This document shows positions 1 to 9,302 of a DNA stretch of 64,000 bases, piece by piece. Positions within the stretch are counted from its first letter, which is position 1. Each line of letters starts with the position of its first letter. A model generated the notes under the pieces. It searched no databases. It had not been told where the DNA came from and worked only from the letters and a program-made list of their open reading frames with translations. Position numbers and translations under genes: made by a program. The stretch comes from Streptomyces sp. YS415 (GTDB lineage: Bacteria > Actinomycetota > Actinomycetes > Streptomycetales > Streptomycetaceae), in assembly GCF_023544665.1 (NCBI RefSeq), contig NZ_JAMJFL010000007.1, positions 62,001 through 126,000 on the forward strand, written 5' to 3'.

Positions 1-969
1 CTGACCGGACTGCGCGGCAAGGACGTGCTGTTCACCTTCGTCGAGAGCTACGGCCGGGTCGCCATCGACGACCCGGCGATGGCAGGACAGATCGACACGG
101 TGCTCGACGAGGGCACCGACAGGCTGGAGAACGCCGGATTCGCCTCGCGCAGCGCCTGGCTCCGGTCCCCGGTGACGGGTGCGGGCAGCTGGCTCGCGCA
201 CTCCACCTTCCTGTCCGGACTGTGGATCAAGAACCAGCAGCGGTACCGGAGTCTGACCACCAGCGACCGCGCGACGCTGGGCAGCTACTTCCGCAAGACC
301 GGCGCGTGGCGCACCGTGGGCATCGTGCCCGGCGTGCGCAGGGCCTGGCCGGAGGGGAAGTTCTTCGCCCTGGACCAGATCTACGACTCCGAGCAGCTCG
401 GCTACCACGGCCCCTACTTCAGCTGGACGCCCGTGCCGGACCAGTTCAGCCTGGAGGCGTTCGAGCGGCTCGAGCACGGCAGGAAGGACCGCGAGCCGAT
501 CATGGCCGAGATCATCCTGGCCTCCAGCCACAACCCCTGGGCACCGGTGGCCCGCATGATCGACTGGGAGGACCTCGGCGACGGCTCGGTCTTCCACCGG
601 ATCAAGGAGGAGGGCAAGGACCCCAAGGAGGTCTGGAAGAACCCCGACAGCGTCCGCGCCGAGTACGCCAACGCCATCGAGTACTCGCTGCGCAGCCTCG
701 TCGAGTACGTCGAGCGCTACGGCGACGACGACACGGTCCTGGTCTTCCTCGGCGACCACCAGCCGGTGCCGACGGTCACCGCGGGCAGCCGCAGCAAGGA
801 CGTCCCCGTGACGATCGTCGCCCGCGACCCGAAGGTCCTGGACCGGATCTCCGACTGGGGCTGGACGGACGGCCTCAAGCCGGCCGACGACGCCCCGCAG
901 TGGGGCATGCACACGTTCCGGGACCGGTTCCTGACGGCGTACGGTCCGCGAACGGCTCCGGGACGCTGA
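1..969 (+). CDS. Sulfatase / alkaline-phosphatase-superfamily protein, 3' part (5' end outside window)
   Basis: The frame is open from base 1 (Leu-Thr-Gly-Leu...), so this is the C-terminal 322 residues of a longer protein whose start, and probably its N-terminal membrane helices, lie upstream. Visible blocks are FVESYG near residue 12, a serine/threonine-rich SWLAHSTFLSGL block near residue 62, SSHNPWAP near residue 175 and LGDHQPVP near residue 250. The last is the His/Asp metal-site motif of the LTA-synthase-like sulfatase clan. In that family such proteins hydrolyse or transfer phosphate or sulfate esters at the cell surface; the substrate here is unknown. It converges on the alpha/beta hydrolase 24 bp downstream. 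Confidence 0.8.
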   Translation: MTGLRGKDVLFTFVESYGRVAIDDPAMAGQIDTVLDEGTDRLENAGFASRSAWLRSPVTGAGSWLAHSTFLSGLWIKNQQRYRSLTTSDRATLGSYFRKTGAWRTVGIVPGVRRAWPEGKFFALDQIYDSEQLGYHGPYFSWTPVPDQFSLEAFERLEHGRKDREPIMAEIILASSHNPWAPVARMIDWEDLGDGSVFHRIKEEGKDPKEVWKNPDSVRAEYANAIEYSLRSLVEYVERYGDDDTVLVFLGDHQPVPTVTAGSRSKDVPVTIVARDPKVLDRISDWGWTDGLKPADDAPQWGMHTFRDRFLTAYGPRTAPGR

Positions 970-993
970 CGGTTCCGCATCCGGGGCGGCGCC

Positions 994-1842
994 CTACGAC
1001 CGAGCCGCCCCGTCCAGGAACCCTCCGACGCACCGCGCGAACCACTTCGGGTCGTCCAGCCACGGGAAGTGGCCGGCGCCGGGCTGGACCGCCGCCTCGG
1101 CGTGCGGGAAGACGTCCGCGGTGCGGTGGGCCAGGGCGGGGTTCGGGGCGCCGTCGAGCTCGCCGGCCAGGACGAGGACGGGCGCGGGCAGACGGGAGAG
1201 GGCGGCCCGGGTGGCGGGTGGGTCGTAGGCACCCTCGGAGCCGAACACCTCGGCGGCCTCGTCGTTGCACTCCTCGTCCGCGCGGGCGTCGTGCTCCTGG
1301 GCGGCCCGGTCCCAGCGGCCGTAGAAGAAGGGCAAGAGTTCGGGTGTGAAGTCCCCGGTGCCGTTGAGCCAGTTCTCCAGGGCCGGGAACGCCTCCTCGA
1401 ACCACGGCTCCCCCTTGCGCAGCCGCGCGGCCGCGAGGCGGTCCTCGGGCGCCGCCGGGGTGCCGAGGGCCCATGGGTTGGGGGTGACCAGCAGCAGCCG
1501 CCGGATCCGCTCCGGGTGGCGGGCCGCGTAGAGCATGGCGAGGCTGCCGCCCGCGGAGTGGCCCATCAGGTCGATCCGGTCCAGGCCCAGGTGGGCCCGG
1601 AGCGCCTCCACGTCGTCCACGAGCCGGTCGCAGCGGTACGTCGCCGGATCCGCCGGGACGTCCGAGTCCCCGGTGCCGCGCAGATCGAGCCGGACGACCT
1701 GTCGCCCGGCGGTCAGTCCGCCCAGGTCACCGAGGTAGGAGGAGGCGCGCATCGGCCCGCCGGGCAGGACGAGGAGCGGTTCGCCCTCGCCTTGCCGGTG
1801 ATACGCGAGGCGGGTTCCGTCGGAGGCGGTGAGGATCGGCAC
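994..1842 (-). CDS. Alpha/beta-fold hydrolase (proline iminopeptidase-like)
   Basis: A 282-residue cytoplasmic alpha/beta hydrolase. The nucleophile elbow GHSAGG places the catalytic Ser at residue 96. An oxyanion LPGGP block lies at residues 26-30, DLRGTGDS at 53-60, and a C-terminal GAGHFPWLDDP supplies the His. The acid is probably Asp in the LAGELDGAP segment. This arrangement matches the proline iminopeptidase/epoxide-hydrolase-like branch, but the substrate cannot be read. It starts 10 bp after the stop of the upstream acyl-CoA ligase on the same strand, so the two are very likely co-transcribed, which would suit a thioesterase or lipid ester hydrolase. Confidence 0.85.
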   Translation of the reverse strand: MPILTASDGTRLAYHRQGEGEPLLVLPGGPMRASSYLGDLGGLTAGRQVVRLDLRGTGDSDVPADPATYRCDRLVDDVEALRAHLGLDRIDLMGHSAGGSLAMLYAARHPERIRRLLLVTPNPWALGTPAAPEDRLAAARLRKGEPWFEEAFPALENWLNGTGDFTPELLPFFYGRWDRAAQEHDARADEECNDEAAEVFGSEGAYDPPATRAALSRLPAPVLVLAGELDGAPNPALAHRTADVFPHAEAAVQPGAGHFPWLDDPKWFARCVGGFLDGAARS

Positions 1843-1852
1843 GGCGTCGATC

Positions 1853-3352
1853 CTAGGAGCCGGCGAACCGGTCCCGCAGCTCCCTTTTGAGGATCTTGCC
1901 GCTGGCGTTGCGGGGCAGCGTGTCCACGAAGACGACCCGCTTGGGCGCCTTGAAGTGCGCGAGCTTCTCCCGGGCGTGGTCGATCAGTTCGGCCTCGGTG
2001 ACCTCGCCGCGCCGGACGACGACGGCGGTGACCGCCTCGATCCACCGCTCGTCGGGCAGCCCTACCACCGCGACCTCGGCCACCGCCGGGTGCGTGTAGA
2101 GCGCGTCCTCGACCTGGCGCGAAGCGACCAGCACCCCACCGGAGTTGATGACGTCCTTCACCCGGTCGACGATCGTGAAGTAGCCCTGGGCGTCCTTCAC
2201 CGCCAGGTCCCCGGAGTGGAACCAGCCGTGGCGGAAGGCCTCGGCGGTCTCCTCGGGCTTGTCCCAGTACCCCTCGCACAGCTGCGGGGAGCGGTAGACG
2301 ATCTCGCCGGACGTGCCGTCGGGCACGTCCTTGCCGTCCTCGTCGACCACGCGCGCGTCGACGAAGAGCACCGGCCGGCCGCAGGAATCCATCCGCCCGT
2401 CGTGCTCGTCGGGGGCGAGGACGGTCGCCAGCGGGCCGATCTCGCTCTGGCCGAAGCAGTTGTAGAAGGCCAGCTCCGGCAGCCGCTCACGCAGCCGCTC
2501 CAGCACGGGCACCGGCATGATCGAGGCGCCGTAATACGCCTTGCGCAGACCGCCGAGGTCGCGGGTGCCGAAGTCGGGGCGGTTGGCCAGGCCGATCCAG
2601 ACCGTGGGCGGCGCGAACAGGCTGTCCACGCGGCCGGCTTCGATCAGGTCGAAGAGCCGGTCGCCGTCGGGCGCGTCCAGGATGATGTTGCGGGCACCGA
2701 CCGCGAGATACGGCAGCAGGAAGACGTGCATCTGCGCCGAGTGGTACAGCGGCAGGGAGTGCGCGGGCCGGTCCCCGGCGCCCAGGTCGAGCGCGGTGAT
2801 GGCGCTCAGGTACTCGTGCACCAGGGCCCGGTGCGTCATCATCGCGCCCTTGGGCAGGTCGGTCGTCCCGGAGGTGTACAGCAGCTGCACCAGGTCCTCG
2901 CTGCGCGGCTCGGGGCCGTCGTGGGCGGGGGCCGAGGCCAGCAGGTCCAGCAGGGACCCTTCGGCGTCACGCAGGGTCAACGTCCGTACGCCGTCGGGCA
3001 GTCGGTCCGCCAGGTCCGGGTCGGTGAGGACGAGCGTGCTGCCGGACTGTCCGACCAGATAGGCCAGGTCGTCGCCGGTGAGGTTCTGGTTGACCGGCAC
3101 ATGGACCAGCCCCGCGCGGGCGCAGGCGAGGAAGCCGAGGAGATAGGCGTCGGAGTTGTGGCCGTAGGCGCCGACCCGGTCGCCGGGTGCGAGGCCCTGG
3201 TCGAGCAGGACGCTCGCCGCGCGGGAGACCGCCGCGTCGAACTCCTCGTACGTCCATGTCCGGTCGCGGTACTCCACCGCGACGCGTGCCGGGGTGCGGC
3301 GGGCGCTGCGCCGCAGCACCCCGTCGACCGTGCTGCCGTGTCCGGGCGTCAT
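1853..3352 (-). CDS. AMP-dependent acyl-CoA synthetase / ligase (class I adenylate-forming)
   Basis: A 499-residue ANL-superfamily enzyme that would activate a carboxylate to acyl-AMP and then to the CoA thioester. The phosphate-binding loop LLYTSGTTDLPKGA lies around residue 175, the adenine motif YNCFGQSE near 300, GWFHSGDLAV near 385 and the C-terminal catalytic lysine in PRNASGKILKREL near 485, so all core motifs are intact. Length is typical of medium/long-chain or aromatic acid ligases. An inverted repeat TACC-4-GGTA lies about 70 bp upstream of the ATG, in the intergenic region shared with the divergent acylase gene, and could hold a TetR-type operator. The alpha/beta hydrolase follows in the same transcription unit. 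Confidence 0.9.
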   Translation of the reverse strand: MTPGHGSTVDGVLRRSARRTPARVAVEYRDRTWTYEEFDAAVSRAASVLLDQGLAPGDRVGAYGHNSDAYLLGFLACARAGLVHVPVNQNLTGDDLAYLVGQSGSTLVLTDPDLADRLPDGVRTLTLRDAEGSLLDLLASAPAHDGPEPRSEDLVQLLYTSGTTDLPKGAMMTHRALVHEYLSAITALDLGAGDRPAHSLPLYHSAQMHVFLLPYLAVGARNIILDAPDGDRLFDLIEAGRVDSLFAPPTVWIGLANRPDFGTRDLGGLRKAYYGASIMPVPVLERLRERLPELAFYNCFGQSEIGPLATVLAPDEHDGRMDSCGRPVLFVDARVVDEDGKDVPDGTSGEIVYRSPQLCEGYWDKPEETAEAFRHGWFHSGDLAVKDAQGYFTIVDRVKDVINSGGVLVASRQVEDALYTHPAVAEVAVVGLPDERWIEAVTAVVVRRGEVTEAELIDHAREKLAHFKAPKRVVFVDTLPRNASGKILKRELRDRFAGS

Positions 3353-3422
3353 GACAGGTGATCCTCGGCCCCCGCCGAAAGGAGGTCAAGACACCCGGCG
3401 TCCGGCACGTTCCATGGACACA

Positions 3423-3434
3423 TACCGGTTGGTA
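3423..3434. promoter_or_regulatory. Inverted repeat in divergent promoter (TACC-GGTT-GGTA)
   Basis: A 12-bp dyad with TACC and GGTA arms around GGTT. It sits between the divergent acyl-CoA ligase (start 3352) and secreted acylase (start 3475). TetR-family regulators of acyl-CoA metabolism in actinomycetes often use similar TACCnnnnGGTA dyads, but no regulator gene is adjacent, so assignment is inference. Confidence 0.4.
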
Positions 3435-3474
3435 CGCTCAACCGCCCCTTCCCCCGAAGATGTTGGGAGGCTCG

Positions 3475-5883
3475 ATGCGCATCCGCCCGAGACGGCTCGC
3501 CGTCGCGGCCCTGGCCCTGCTCACCGCCACGGCCACACTGCCGGCGGCCGCGGCCGACCGTCAGGACCGGCGTGACCACCCTTCGCACGGCGGCCTGTCG
3601 GCCGTGATCCGCTACACCGAGTACGGCATTCCGCACATTCTCGCGAAGGATTACGCGAACCTCGGTTTCGGCACCGGATGGGCGCAGGCCGCCGACCAGG
3701 TGTGCACGCTCGCCGACGGTTTCGTGACCGTGCGCGGCGAGCGCTCCCGCTTCTTCGGCCCCGACGCGGCGACCGATTCCTCGCTGTCCTCGGCGACCAG
3801 GAACCTCTCCAGCGACCTGTACTTCCGTGGCGTACGGGAGGCGAAGACGGTCGAGAAGCTCCTCGCCGAACCGGCGCCGCGCGGGCCCAGCCGTCAGGTG
3901 GAGGAGATGATGCGGGGCTTCGCGGCCGGGTACAACGCCTGGCTGCGGCAGAACCGGATCACCGATCCGGCGTGCAAGGACGCCGCGTGGGTGCGCCCGG
4001 TCACCACGCTCGACGTGGCCACGCGCGGTTTCGCCCTGTCGGTGCTGGGCGGTCAGGGCCGGGCGGTGGACGGCATCACGGCCGCGCAGCCGCCGACGGG
4101 CACGGCGGCACCGGCACCCGGCGCCGAGGACACCGCCCGCGCCGCGCGGGAGCTCCTCGCCGCCGACACCGCCGACATGGGCTCCAACGCCGTCGCCTTC
4201 GGCGGCGCCACGACCGCGAACGGCCGCGGGCTGCTGCTGGGCAACCCGCACTACCCGTGGCAGGGCGGCCGCCGCTTCTGGCAGTCGCAGCAGACCATTC
4301 CGGGCGAGCTGAACGTGGCGGGCGGTTCGCTGCTCGGCAGCGCGACGATCTCCATAGGCCACAACGCCCACGTGGCCTGGAGCCACACCGTCGCGACCGG
4401 TGTGCCGCTCAACCTGCACCAGTTGACGCTGGATCCGGCGGATCCGACGGTGTACCTCGTCGACGGGAAGCCGGAGCGCATGACCGAGCGCACGGTCACG
4501 GTGGCGGTCAAGGACGGCGCCCCGGTGACGCGGACGCAGTGGTGGACGCGGTACGGGCCGGTCGTCACCTCGCTCGGCGCCGCGCTGCCACTGCCGTGGA
4601 CGGCCTCGACGGCGTACGCCGTCAACGACCCCAACGCCGTCAACCTGCGCGGCTCCGACACCGCGCTCGGCTTCAGCAAGTCCCGCGGCACCGCGGACAT
4701 CCTGGGCACCTTGCGGCGCACCCAGGGTCTGCCCTGGGTGAACACCATCGCCGCGGACTCCTCCGGCCACACGCTCTTCACCCAGTCGCAGGTGCTCCCC
4801 CGGATCACCGACGAACTGGCGCAGAGCTGCTCCACCCCGCTCGGCAAGGTCACCTACCCCTCCTCGGGTCTTGCGATCCTCGACGGCTCGCGCGGCGCCT
4901 GCGCCCTCGGCGCCGACCCCGACGCCCGGCAGCCGGGGATCTTCGGACCCGCGAAGCTGCCGACGCTCACGGACGCGCCGTACGCGGAGAACTCCAACGA
5001 CAGCGCCTGGCTGTCCAACGCGGACCGCCCGCTGACGGGCTATGAGCGGGTCTTCGGCACGATCGGCACGCAGCGCTCGATGCGGACGCGTGGCGCGATC
5101 GAGGACGTCACGGCGCTGGCGGACCGCGGCAAGCTGACCGTGCGCGAGCTTCAGGACCAGCAGTTCGCCAACCGGGCGCCCGCTGGCGACCTGGCCGCGA
5201 AGGACGCGGCGGCGGCCTGTGCGGCCCTGCCCGGCGGCACGGGAACGGGGAGTGACGGCAAGGCGGTTGACGTCTCGGCCGCCTGCGCGGTGCTGGCTGC
5301 CTGGGACCGCACCACGGACGCCGGGAGCCGGGGCGCCCTGCTCTTCGACCGCTTCTGGCGCAAGCTGACGGCCACGGTCCCGTCGGCCCAGCTGTGGAAG
5401 GTGCCGTTCTCGGCGTCCGACCCGGTGTCCACCCCGAACACCCTCAACACAGCGGCACCGGGCTTCGCCACGGCCCTGGCGGACGCGGTCGCCGAGCTCC
5501 GCGCGGCGGGCGTCGCGCTGGACTCCCCCCTCGGGGACCACCAGTTCGTCGTACGGCACGGCCAGCGCATCCCCGTCCCCGGCGGCACCGAGTCCCTGGG
5601 CATCTGGAACAAGATCGAGCCGGTGTGGGACCCGGCGAAGGGCGGCTACACGGAGGTGTCGACCGGCTCCAGCTACATCCAGGCGGTCGGCTGGAACGGC
5701 ACCCGCTGCCCGGTGGCCCGCACGCTGCTGTCCTACTCCCAGTCCTCGAACCCGAACTCGCCGCACTTCAGCGACCAGACGAAGCTGTTCTCGGCCGAGA
5801 AGTGGGTGACGTCCCGCTTCTGCGAGAAGGACATCCTGACGTCGCCGGAGCTGCGGTGGGTGGTGGCACGGGAACGCCGGTGA
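3475..5883 (+). CDS. Secreted penicillin-acylase-family amidohydrolase (AHL / cyclic-lipopeptide acylase-like)
   Basis: A pre-pro-enzyme of 802 residues in the Ntn-hydrolase penicillin acylase family. A signal peptide covers about residues 1-27 (RRLAVAALALL... AAA). The autoproteolysis site is Gly236-Ser237 in DMGSNAVAFGG, where Ser237 would become the N-terminal nucleophile of the beta chain. Length and organisation match Streptomyces AhlM and the acylases that remove fatty-acyl tails from aculeacin/echinocandin lipopeptides, more than classical penicillin G acylase. The likely activity is extracellular deacylation of long-chain N-acyl amides. The start was chosen at 3475 because GGGAGG lies 4-9 bp upstream and the signal peptide begins there; an in-frame ATG at 3460 lacks a ribosome site. 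Confidence 0.9.
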   Translation: MRIRPRRLAVAALALLTATATLPAAAADRQDRRDHPSHGGLSAVIRYTEYGIPHILAKDYANLGFGTGWAQAADQVCTLADGFVTVRGERSRFFGPDAATDSSLSSATRNLSSDLYFRGVREAKTVEKLLAEPAPRGPSRQVEEMMRGFAAGYNAWLRQNRITDPACKDAAWVRPVTTLDVATRGFALSVLGGQGRAVDGITAAQPPTGTAAPAPGAEDTARAARELLAADTADMGSNAVAFGGATTANGRGLLLGNPHYPWQGGRRFWQSQQTIPGELNVAGGSLLGSATISIGHNAHVAWSHTVATGVPLNLHQLTLDPADPTVYLVDGKPERMTERTVTVAVKDGAPVTRTQWWTRYGPVVTSLGAALPLPWTASTAYAVNDPNAVNLRGSDTALGFSKSRGTADILGTLRRTQGLPWVNTIAADSSGHTLFTQSQVLPRITDELAQSCSTPLGKVTYPSSGLAILDGSRGACALGADPDARQPGIFGPAKLPTLTDAPYAENSNDSAWLSNADRPLTGYERVFGTIGTQRSMRTRGAIEDVTALADRGKLTVRELQDQQFANRAPAGDLAAKDAAAACAALPGGTGTGSDGKAVDVSAACAVLAAWDRTTDAGSRGALLFDRFWRKLTATVPSAQLWKVPFSASDPVSTPNTLNTAAPGFATALADAVAELRAAGVALDSPLGDHQFVVRHGQRIPVPGGTESLGIWNKIEPVWDPAKGGYTEVSTGSSYIQAVGWNGTRCPVARTLLSYSQSSNPNSPHFSDQTKLFSAEKWVTSRFCEKDILTSPELRWVVARERR

Positions 5884-6011
5884 CGGTGCCTGACCGCACC
5901 CGGCCGTAAAGTGAGCCGCCGCAGTACCGCTTGGGCGGGGCTGCGGCGATTCGCCGTCCCGTGGAAGGCGGCGACCGCCGACCACGTGGACTTCAGGTTC
6001 CTCGGAGAGAA

Positions 6012-6503
6012 TTGAACATCTCGTTGTCACGCACTTGCCCTACACATCGGGTGTCCCGCCTCGCCGCATGCGCCGCGGTGTCGTCGGCCCTCCTGCTCAC
6101 GTCGTGCACGGCCTCCGGCAGTGGGGAGGACACCGCTGACCCGCGGCCGACGTCGACTGCGGCCGGGCCGTCGGAGCGGGAACTCACCGAGCGGGCGCAA
6201 GCGGCCATCGCCGCTGTCCGTGGCGGGACGATGGTCGAGGCCGGCGTGGAGCGGGTCAGGGACGGCATCCATACCGAGCCCGGGCTCAGCGAGGGCAAGG
6301 ACTATCGGCTCACCCTGGTGTGTGTCGGCACTGGCACCGCGCGGCTGGCGTTCGTGCCCGCGCGGGCTGCTGCGGAGGCGTCGGTGCCATGCGATGAGTC
6401 AGTGGTGCGGCAGCGGATCACCGGTGGTGAGTTCGTTCGGATCGACGTGGTCGGCGCCGAAGGAGCAACCGGCGTGGTCGCTTGGCAGATCGACGCCCTG
6501 TGA
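6012..6503 (+). CDS. Small lipoprotein, function unknown
   Basis: A protein of about 163 residues with a lipoprotein signal: a hydrophobic stretch AACAAVSSALLLTSC in which Leu-Leu-Thr-Ser-Cys forms the lipobox, followed by a Ser/Gly/Asp linker. The mature part (about 130 residues) has no motif I recognise; two cysteines (in LVCVGTG and VPCDES) could form a disulfide. It resembles small Streptomyces lipoproteins of unknown role. The start is uncertain: TTG at 6012 follows GGAGAG too closely, TTG at 6024 has better spacing, and GTG at 6051 would begin right before the signal peptide. It converges on the acyl-CoA ligase at 6540. Confidence 0.6.
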   Translation: MNISLSRTCPTHRVSRLAACAAVSSALLLTSCTASGSGEDTADPRPTSTAAGPSERELTERAQAAIAAVRGGTMVEAGVERVRDGIHTEPGLSEGKDYRLTLVCVGTGTARLAFVPARAAAEASVPCDESVVRQRITGGEFVRIDVVGAEGATGVVAWQIDAL

Positions 6504-6539
6504 GCCGGGCAGGTGAGTGTCCGGCTCGCGGCTGGGGCA

Positions 6540-8093
6540 TCACACCGCCCGTGTCCGCCCCTCCCAGTACGGGTCCCGCAGTCTGCGCTTGTACAGCTTG
6601 CCGTTCGGGTCGCGGGGCATGTCCGGGGTGAAGTCGATGGACTTGGGGCGTTTGTAGGCGGCGAGGCGGTCGGCGCAGTGGGTGAGGAGGGTCGCGGCGA
6701 GGTCGGGGCCGGGTTCGTGGCCCGGGGCCGGTTCGATCACCGCCTTGACCTCCTCGCCCCAGTCGTCGTGCGGTACGCCGAAGACGGCCGCGTCCGCGAC
6801 GGCGGGGTGGGCGAGGAGGGCTGACTCGATTTCGGCCGGGTAGATGTTCACCCCGCCGGAGATGATCATGTCGATCTTGCGGTCGCGGAGGAAGAGGTAG
6901 CCGTCCTCGTCCAGGTAGCCGAGGTCTCCCACCGTGAAGAAGTCGCCGATGCGGTTCTTCCTCGTCTTCTGTTCGTCCTTGTGGTAGGCGAAGCCTCCGG
7001 TGGTCATCTTCATGTAGACGGTGCCCAGTTCGCCCGGTGGGAGGCGGTTGCCGTCGTCGTCGAAGACGGCCAGTTCGCTGATGGGCCAGGCCTTGCCCAC
7101 GGTGCCGGGCTTCTTCAGCCAGTCCTCCGCCGTGGCGAAGGCGCCGCCGCCCTCGCTGGCCGCGTAGTACTCCTCCACGCAGTGCCCCCACCAGTCGATC
7201 ATCGCCCGTTTCACATGGTCGGGGCAGGGGGCGGCGCCGTGGATGGCGTGCCGCATCGCGGAGACGTCGTAGCGGGCCCTCACCGGGTCGGGCAGGGCCA
7301 GCAGGCGGTGGAACTGGGTGGGCACCATGTGGGTGTGCGTGCACCGGTGGGTGTCCATCAGGCGGAGCATCTCCTCCGGGGTCCACTTGTCCATCAGCAC
7401 CAGCCGGTGGCCGATGTGCAGGGACGCGCCCGCGAACTGCAGGACCGCCGTGTGGTACAGCGGGGAGCAGACGAGGTGCACATTGCCGTCGTAGGGCTTG
7501 ATGCCGAAGATGCCGAGGAAGCCGCCGAGGTAGGCCTCCTCGGGGAGCTTGCCGGGCAGGGGGCGGCGGATGCCGCGCGGGCGTCCGGTGGTGCCCGAGG
7601 TGTAGTTCATGACCCAGCCGAGGGTGCGGTCGGCGGGCGGTGAGTCCGGTCGGCCGTCGAGGAGTTCGGCGTACGGCCGGAATCCCTCGACCGTGCCGAC
7701 GGCGTACCGGTGGGTGGCCGGGAGCCCGGCCTCGTCGGCGGCCCGGCGGACGGGTCCGGCGAACCGTTCGTGGGCGATCAGCACCTTGGCGCCGGAGTCG
7801 GCGACGATCCAGGCGATCTCCGGGCCCACGAAGTGGTGGTTGACCGGCACGAGGTAGAACCCGGCCTGGCTGGCGGCGAGATACGCGGTGAGTAAGGCGA
7901 CGCCGTTCGGCAGGACGACCGCGAAGGCGTCACCGCGTTCGAGCCCCGCGACCCGCAGGCCGTGGACGAGGCGGTTGGCGTCGGAGTGCAGTCGTCCCGC
8001 GGTCCACTCCTCGCCGTCCGGGGCGACGAGAACCGTGCGGTCGGGGTCCTGGGTCGCCTGGGCCCAGAAGCCCACGGGCGGTGTGCCGGTCAC
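6540..8093 (-). CDS. AMP-dependent acyl-CoA synthetase (FadD-like)
   Basis: A 517-residue ANL-superfamily ligase. Motifs are MNYTSGTTGRPRG near residue 160, EYYAASEGGG near 305, DFFTVGDLGYLDEDG near 395 and the C-terminal lysine in DPNGKLYKRRL near 500. It would form an acyl-CoA from a carboxylate, ATP and CoA; the substrate is unknown. It starts with GTG at 8093, overlapping the stop of the upstream nitronate monooxygenase gene by 4 bp (GTGA), which indicates translational coupling and fixes the start. It is only distantly similar to the ligase at 1853-3352, so this is not a recent duplication. Confidence 0.9.
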   Translation of the reverse strand: MTGTPPVGFWAQATQDPDRTVLVAPDGEEWTAGRLHSDANRLVHGLRVAGLERGDAFAVVLPNGVALLTAYLAASQAGFYLVPVNHHFVGPEIAWIVADSGAKVLIAHERFAGPVRRAADEAGLPATHRYAVGTVEGFRPYAELLDGRPDSPPADRTLGWVMNYTSGTTGRPRGIRRPLPGKLPEEAYLGGFLGIFGIKPYDGNVHLVCSPLYHTAVLQFAGASLHIGHRLVLMDKWTPEEMLRLMDTHRCTHTHMVPTQFHRLLALPDPVRARYDVSAMRHAIHGAAPCPDHVKRAMIDWWGHCVEEYYAASEGGGAFATAEDWLKKPGTVGKAWPISELAVFDDDGNRLPPGELGTVYMKMTTGGFAYHKDEQKTRKNRIGDFFTVGDLGYLDEDGYLFLRDRKIDMIISGGVNIYPAEIESALLAHPAVADAAVFGVPHDDWGEEVKAVIEPAPGHEPGPDLAATLLTHCADRLAAYKRPKSIDFTPDMPRDPNGKLYKRRLRDPYWEGRTRAV

Positions 8094-9199
8094 TGGCCGC
8101 TCCTTCCGGCGATGCGGTTGATGCGGTCCACCGCCCGTTCGAAACCCCGGGTGAGGTCGTCGAAGACGGTCTGGACGCTGCGTTCGCTGTTCATCCGGCC
8201 GACGATCTGGCCGACGGGCGTGCCGAGCAGCGGTTCGACCTCGTACCGCTGGATGCGGGAGACCGCGTCGGCCACGAGGAGCCCTTGGAGGGGCATCGGG
8301 AGGGTGCCGGGTCCGGCCGGGTCGTCCCAGGCGTCGGTCCATTCGGTGCGCAGCTGGCGGGCCGGTTTGCCGGTGAGGGCGCGGGAGCGGACGGTGTCCC
8401 CGGAGCCCGCGGCGAGGAGCTTGCGGGTCAGCGCCCGCGAGTGCAGGTCGGCCTCCGTGGTGGTCAGCCACAGGGAGCCCAGCCATACGCCCTGGGCGCC
8501 GAGGGCGAGTGCCGCGGCGGCCTGCTCCCCGCTGCCGATTCCGCCGGCGGCCAGCACGGGCAGCGGGGCGACGGCCTCGACGACCTCGGGGGTGAGCACC
8601 ATGGAGGCGATCTCGCCGGTGTGGCCGCCGGCCTCGTAGCCCTGGGCGACCACGATGTCGATGCCCGCCTCCTGGTGCTTGCGGGCGTGCCGGGCGCTGC
8701 CCGCGAGGGCGGCGACGAGGACGTCCTGGTCGTGGGCGCGGTCCACGACGTCCGCGGGCGGTGAGCCGAGGGCGTTGGCGAGCAGGGCGATCGGGTAGTC
8801 GAAGGCGACGTCGAGCTGGGTGCGGGCGACCTGCTCCATCCAGCCGGTGATCCGCCAGCCGGACGCCTCTCCGTCGGCGAGTTCGGGCACCCCGTACTTG
8901 GCGAGGGTGTCCTGGACGAACGCGCGGTGCTCCTCCGGGATCATCGCCTCGACGTCGGCCTCCGTGACGCCTTCCACCTTCTTCGCGGGCATGACGACGT
9001 CCAGCCCGTAGGGCTTGCCGTCGACGTGCTCCTCTATCCAGTCCAGGTCGCGTTTGAGCTCGTCGGGGGCGGTGTAGCGGACCGCGCCGAGCACTCCGAA
9101 GCCGCCGGCCCGGCTGATGGCCGCGGCGACGGCGGGGAACGGCGTGAACCCGAAGACGGCGTGCTCGACTCCCAGCTGGTTGCTCAGCTCCGTCTGCAT
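8090..9199 (-). CDS. Nitronate monooxygenase family FMN enzyme (NPD / 2-nitropropane dioxygenase type)
   Basis: A 369-residue TIM-barrel flavoprotein of the NPD family. Recognisable are the N-terminal FTPFPAVAAAISRAGGFGVLGA segment, AQGYEAGGHTGE around residue 190 and the FMN phosphate-binding LAAGGIGSGEQAAAALALGAQGVWLGS around 220-250. Family members oxidise nitronates or act as enoyl-reductase-like flavoenzymes. The coupled acyl-CoA ligase downstream (4-bp overlap) favours a role in an acyl-CoA pathway over detoxification. A very similar gene pairing is common in actinomycete lipid catabolism loci. Confidence 0.88.
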   Translation of the reverse strand: MQTELSNQLGVEHAVFGFTPFPAVAAAISRAGGFGVLGAVRYTAPDELKRDLDWIEEHVDGKPYGLDVVMPAKKVEGVTEADVEAMIPEEHRAFVQDTLAKYGVPELADGEASGWRITGWMEQVARTQLDVAFDYPIALLANALGSPPADVVDRAHDQDVLVAALAGSARHARKHQEAGIDIVVAQGYEAGGHTGEIASMVLTPEVVEAVAPLPVLAAGGIGSGEQAAAALALGAQGVWLGSLWLTTTEADLHSRALTRKLLAAGSGDTVRSRALTGKPARQLRTEWTDAWDDPAGPGTLPMPLQGLLVADAVSRIQRYEVEPLLGTPVGQIVGRMNSERSVQTVFDDLTRGFERAVDRINRIAGRSGQ

Positions 9200-9302
9200 G
9201 GGCGCAGGATGCCGGAGTCCTCCGGAGGACGGAAGAGGTTTCCTGATGGTCTGTCAGATTTATTGCGCCGAACGCCTGGTTGACACGACCCCCGTCTGAC
9301 AC

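Noticed and set aside
3349..6030. An 893-codon open frame on the - strand opposite the acylase gene
   Set aside because: It is Arg/Gly/Ala-rich without any domain and mirrors the acylase gene; long antisense frames are expected in DNA with this GC bias.
1853..9199. Possible lipopeptide biosynthetic cluster suggested by two acyl-CoA ligases and an acylase
   Set aside because: No NRPS, PKS, carrier protein or exporter is present; each gene fits catabolic or scavenging roles.
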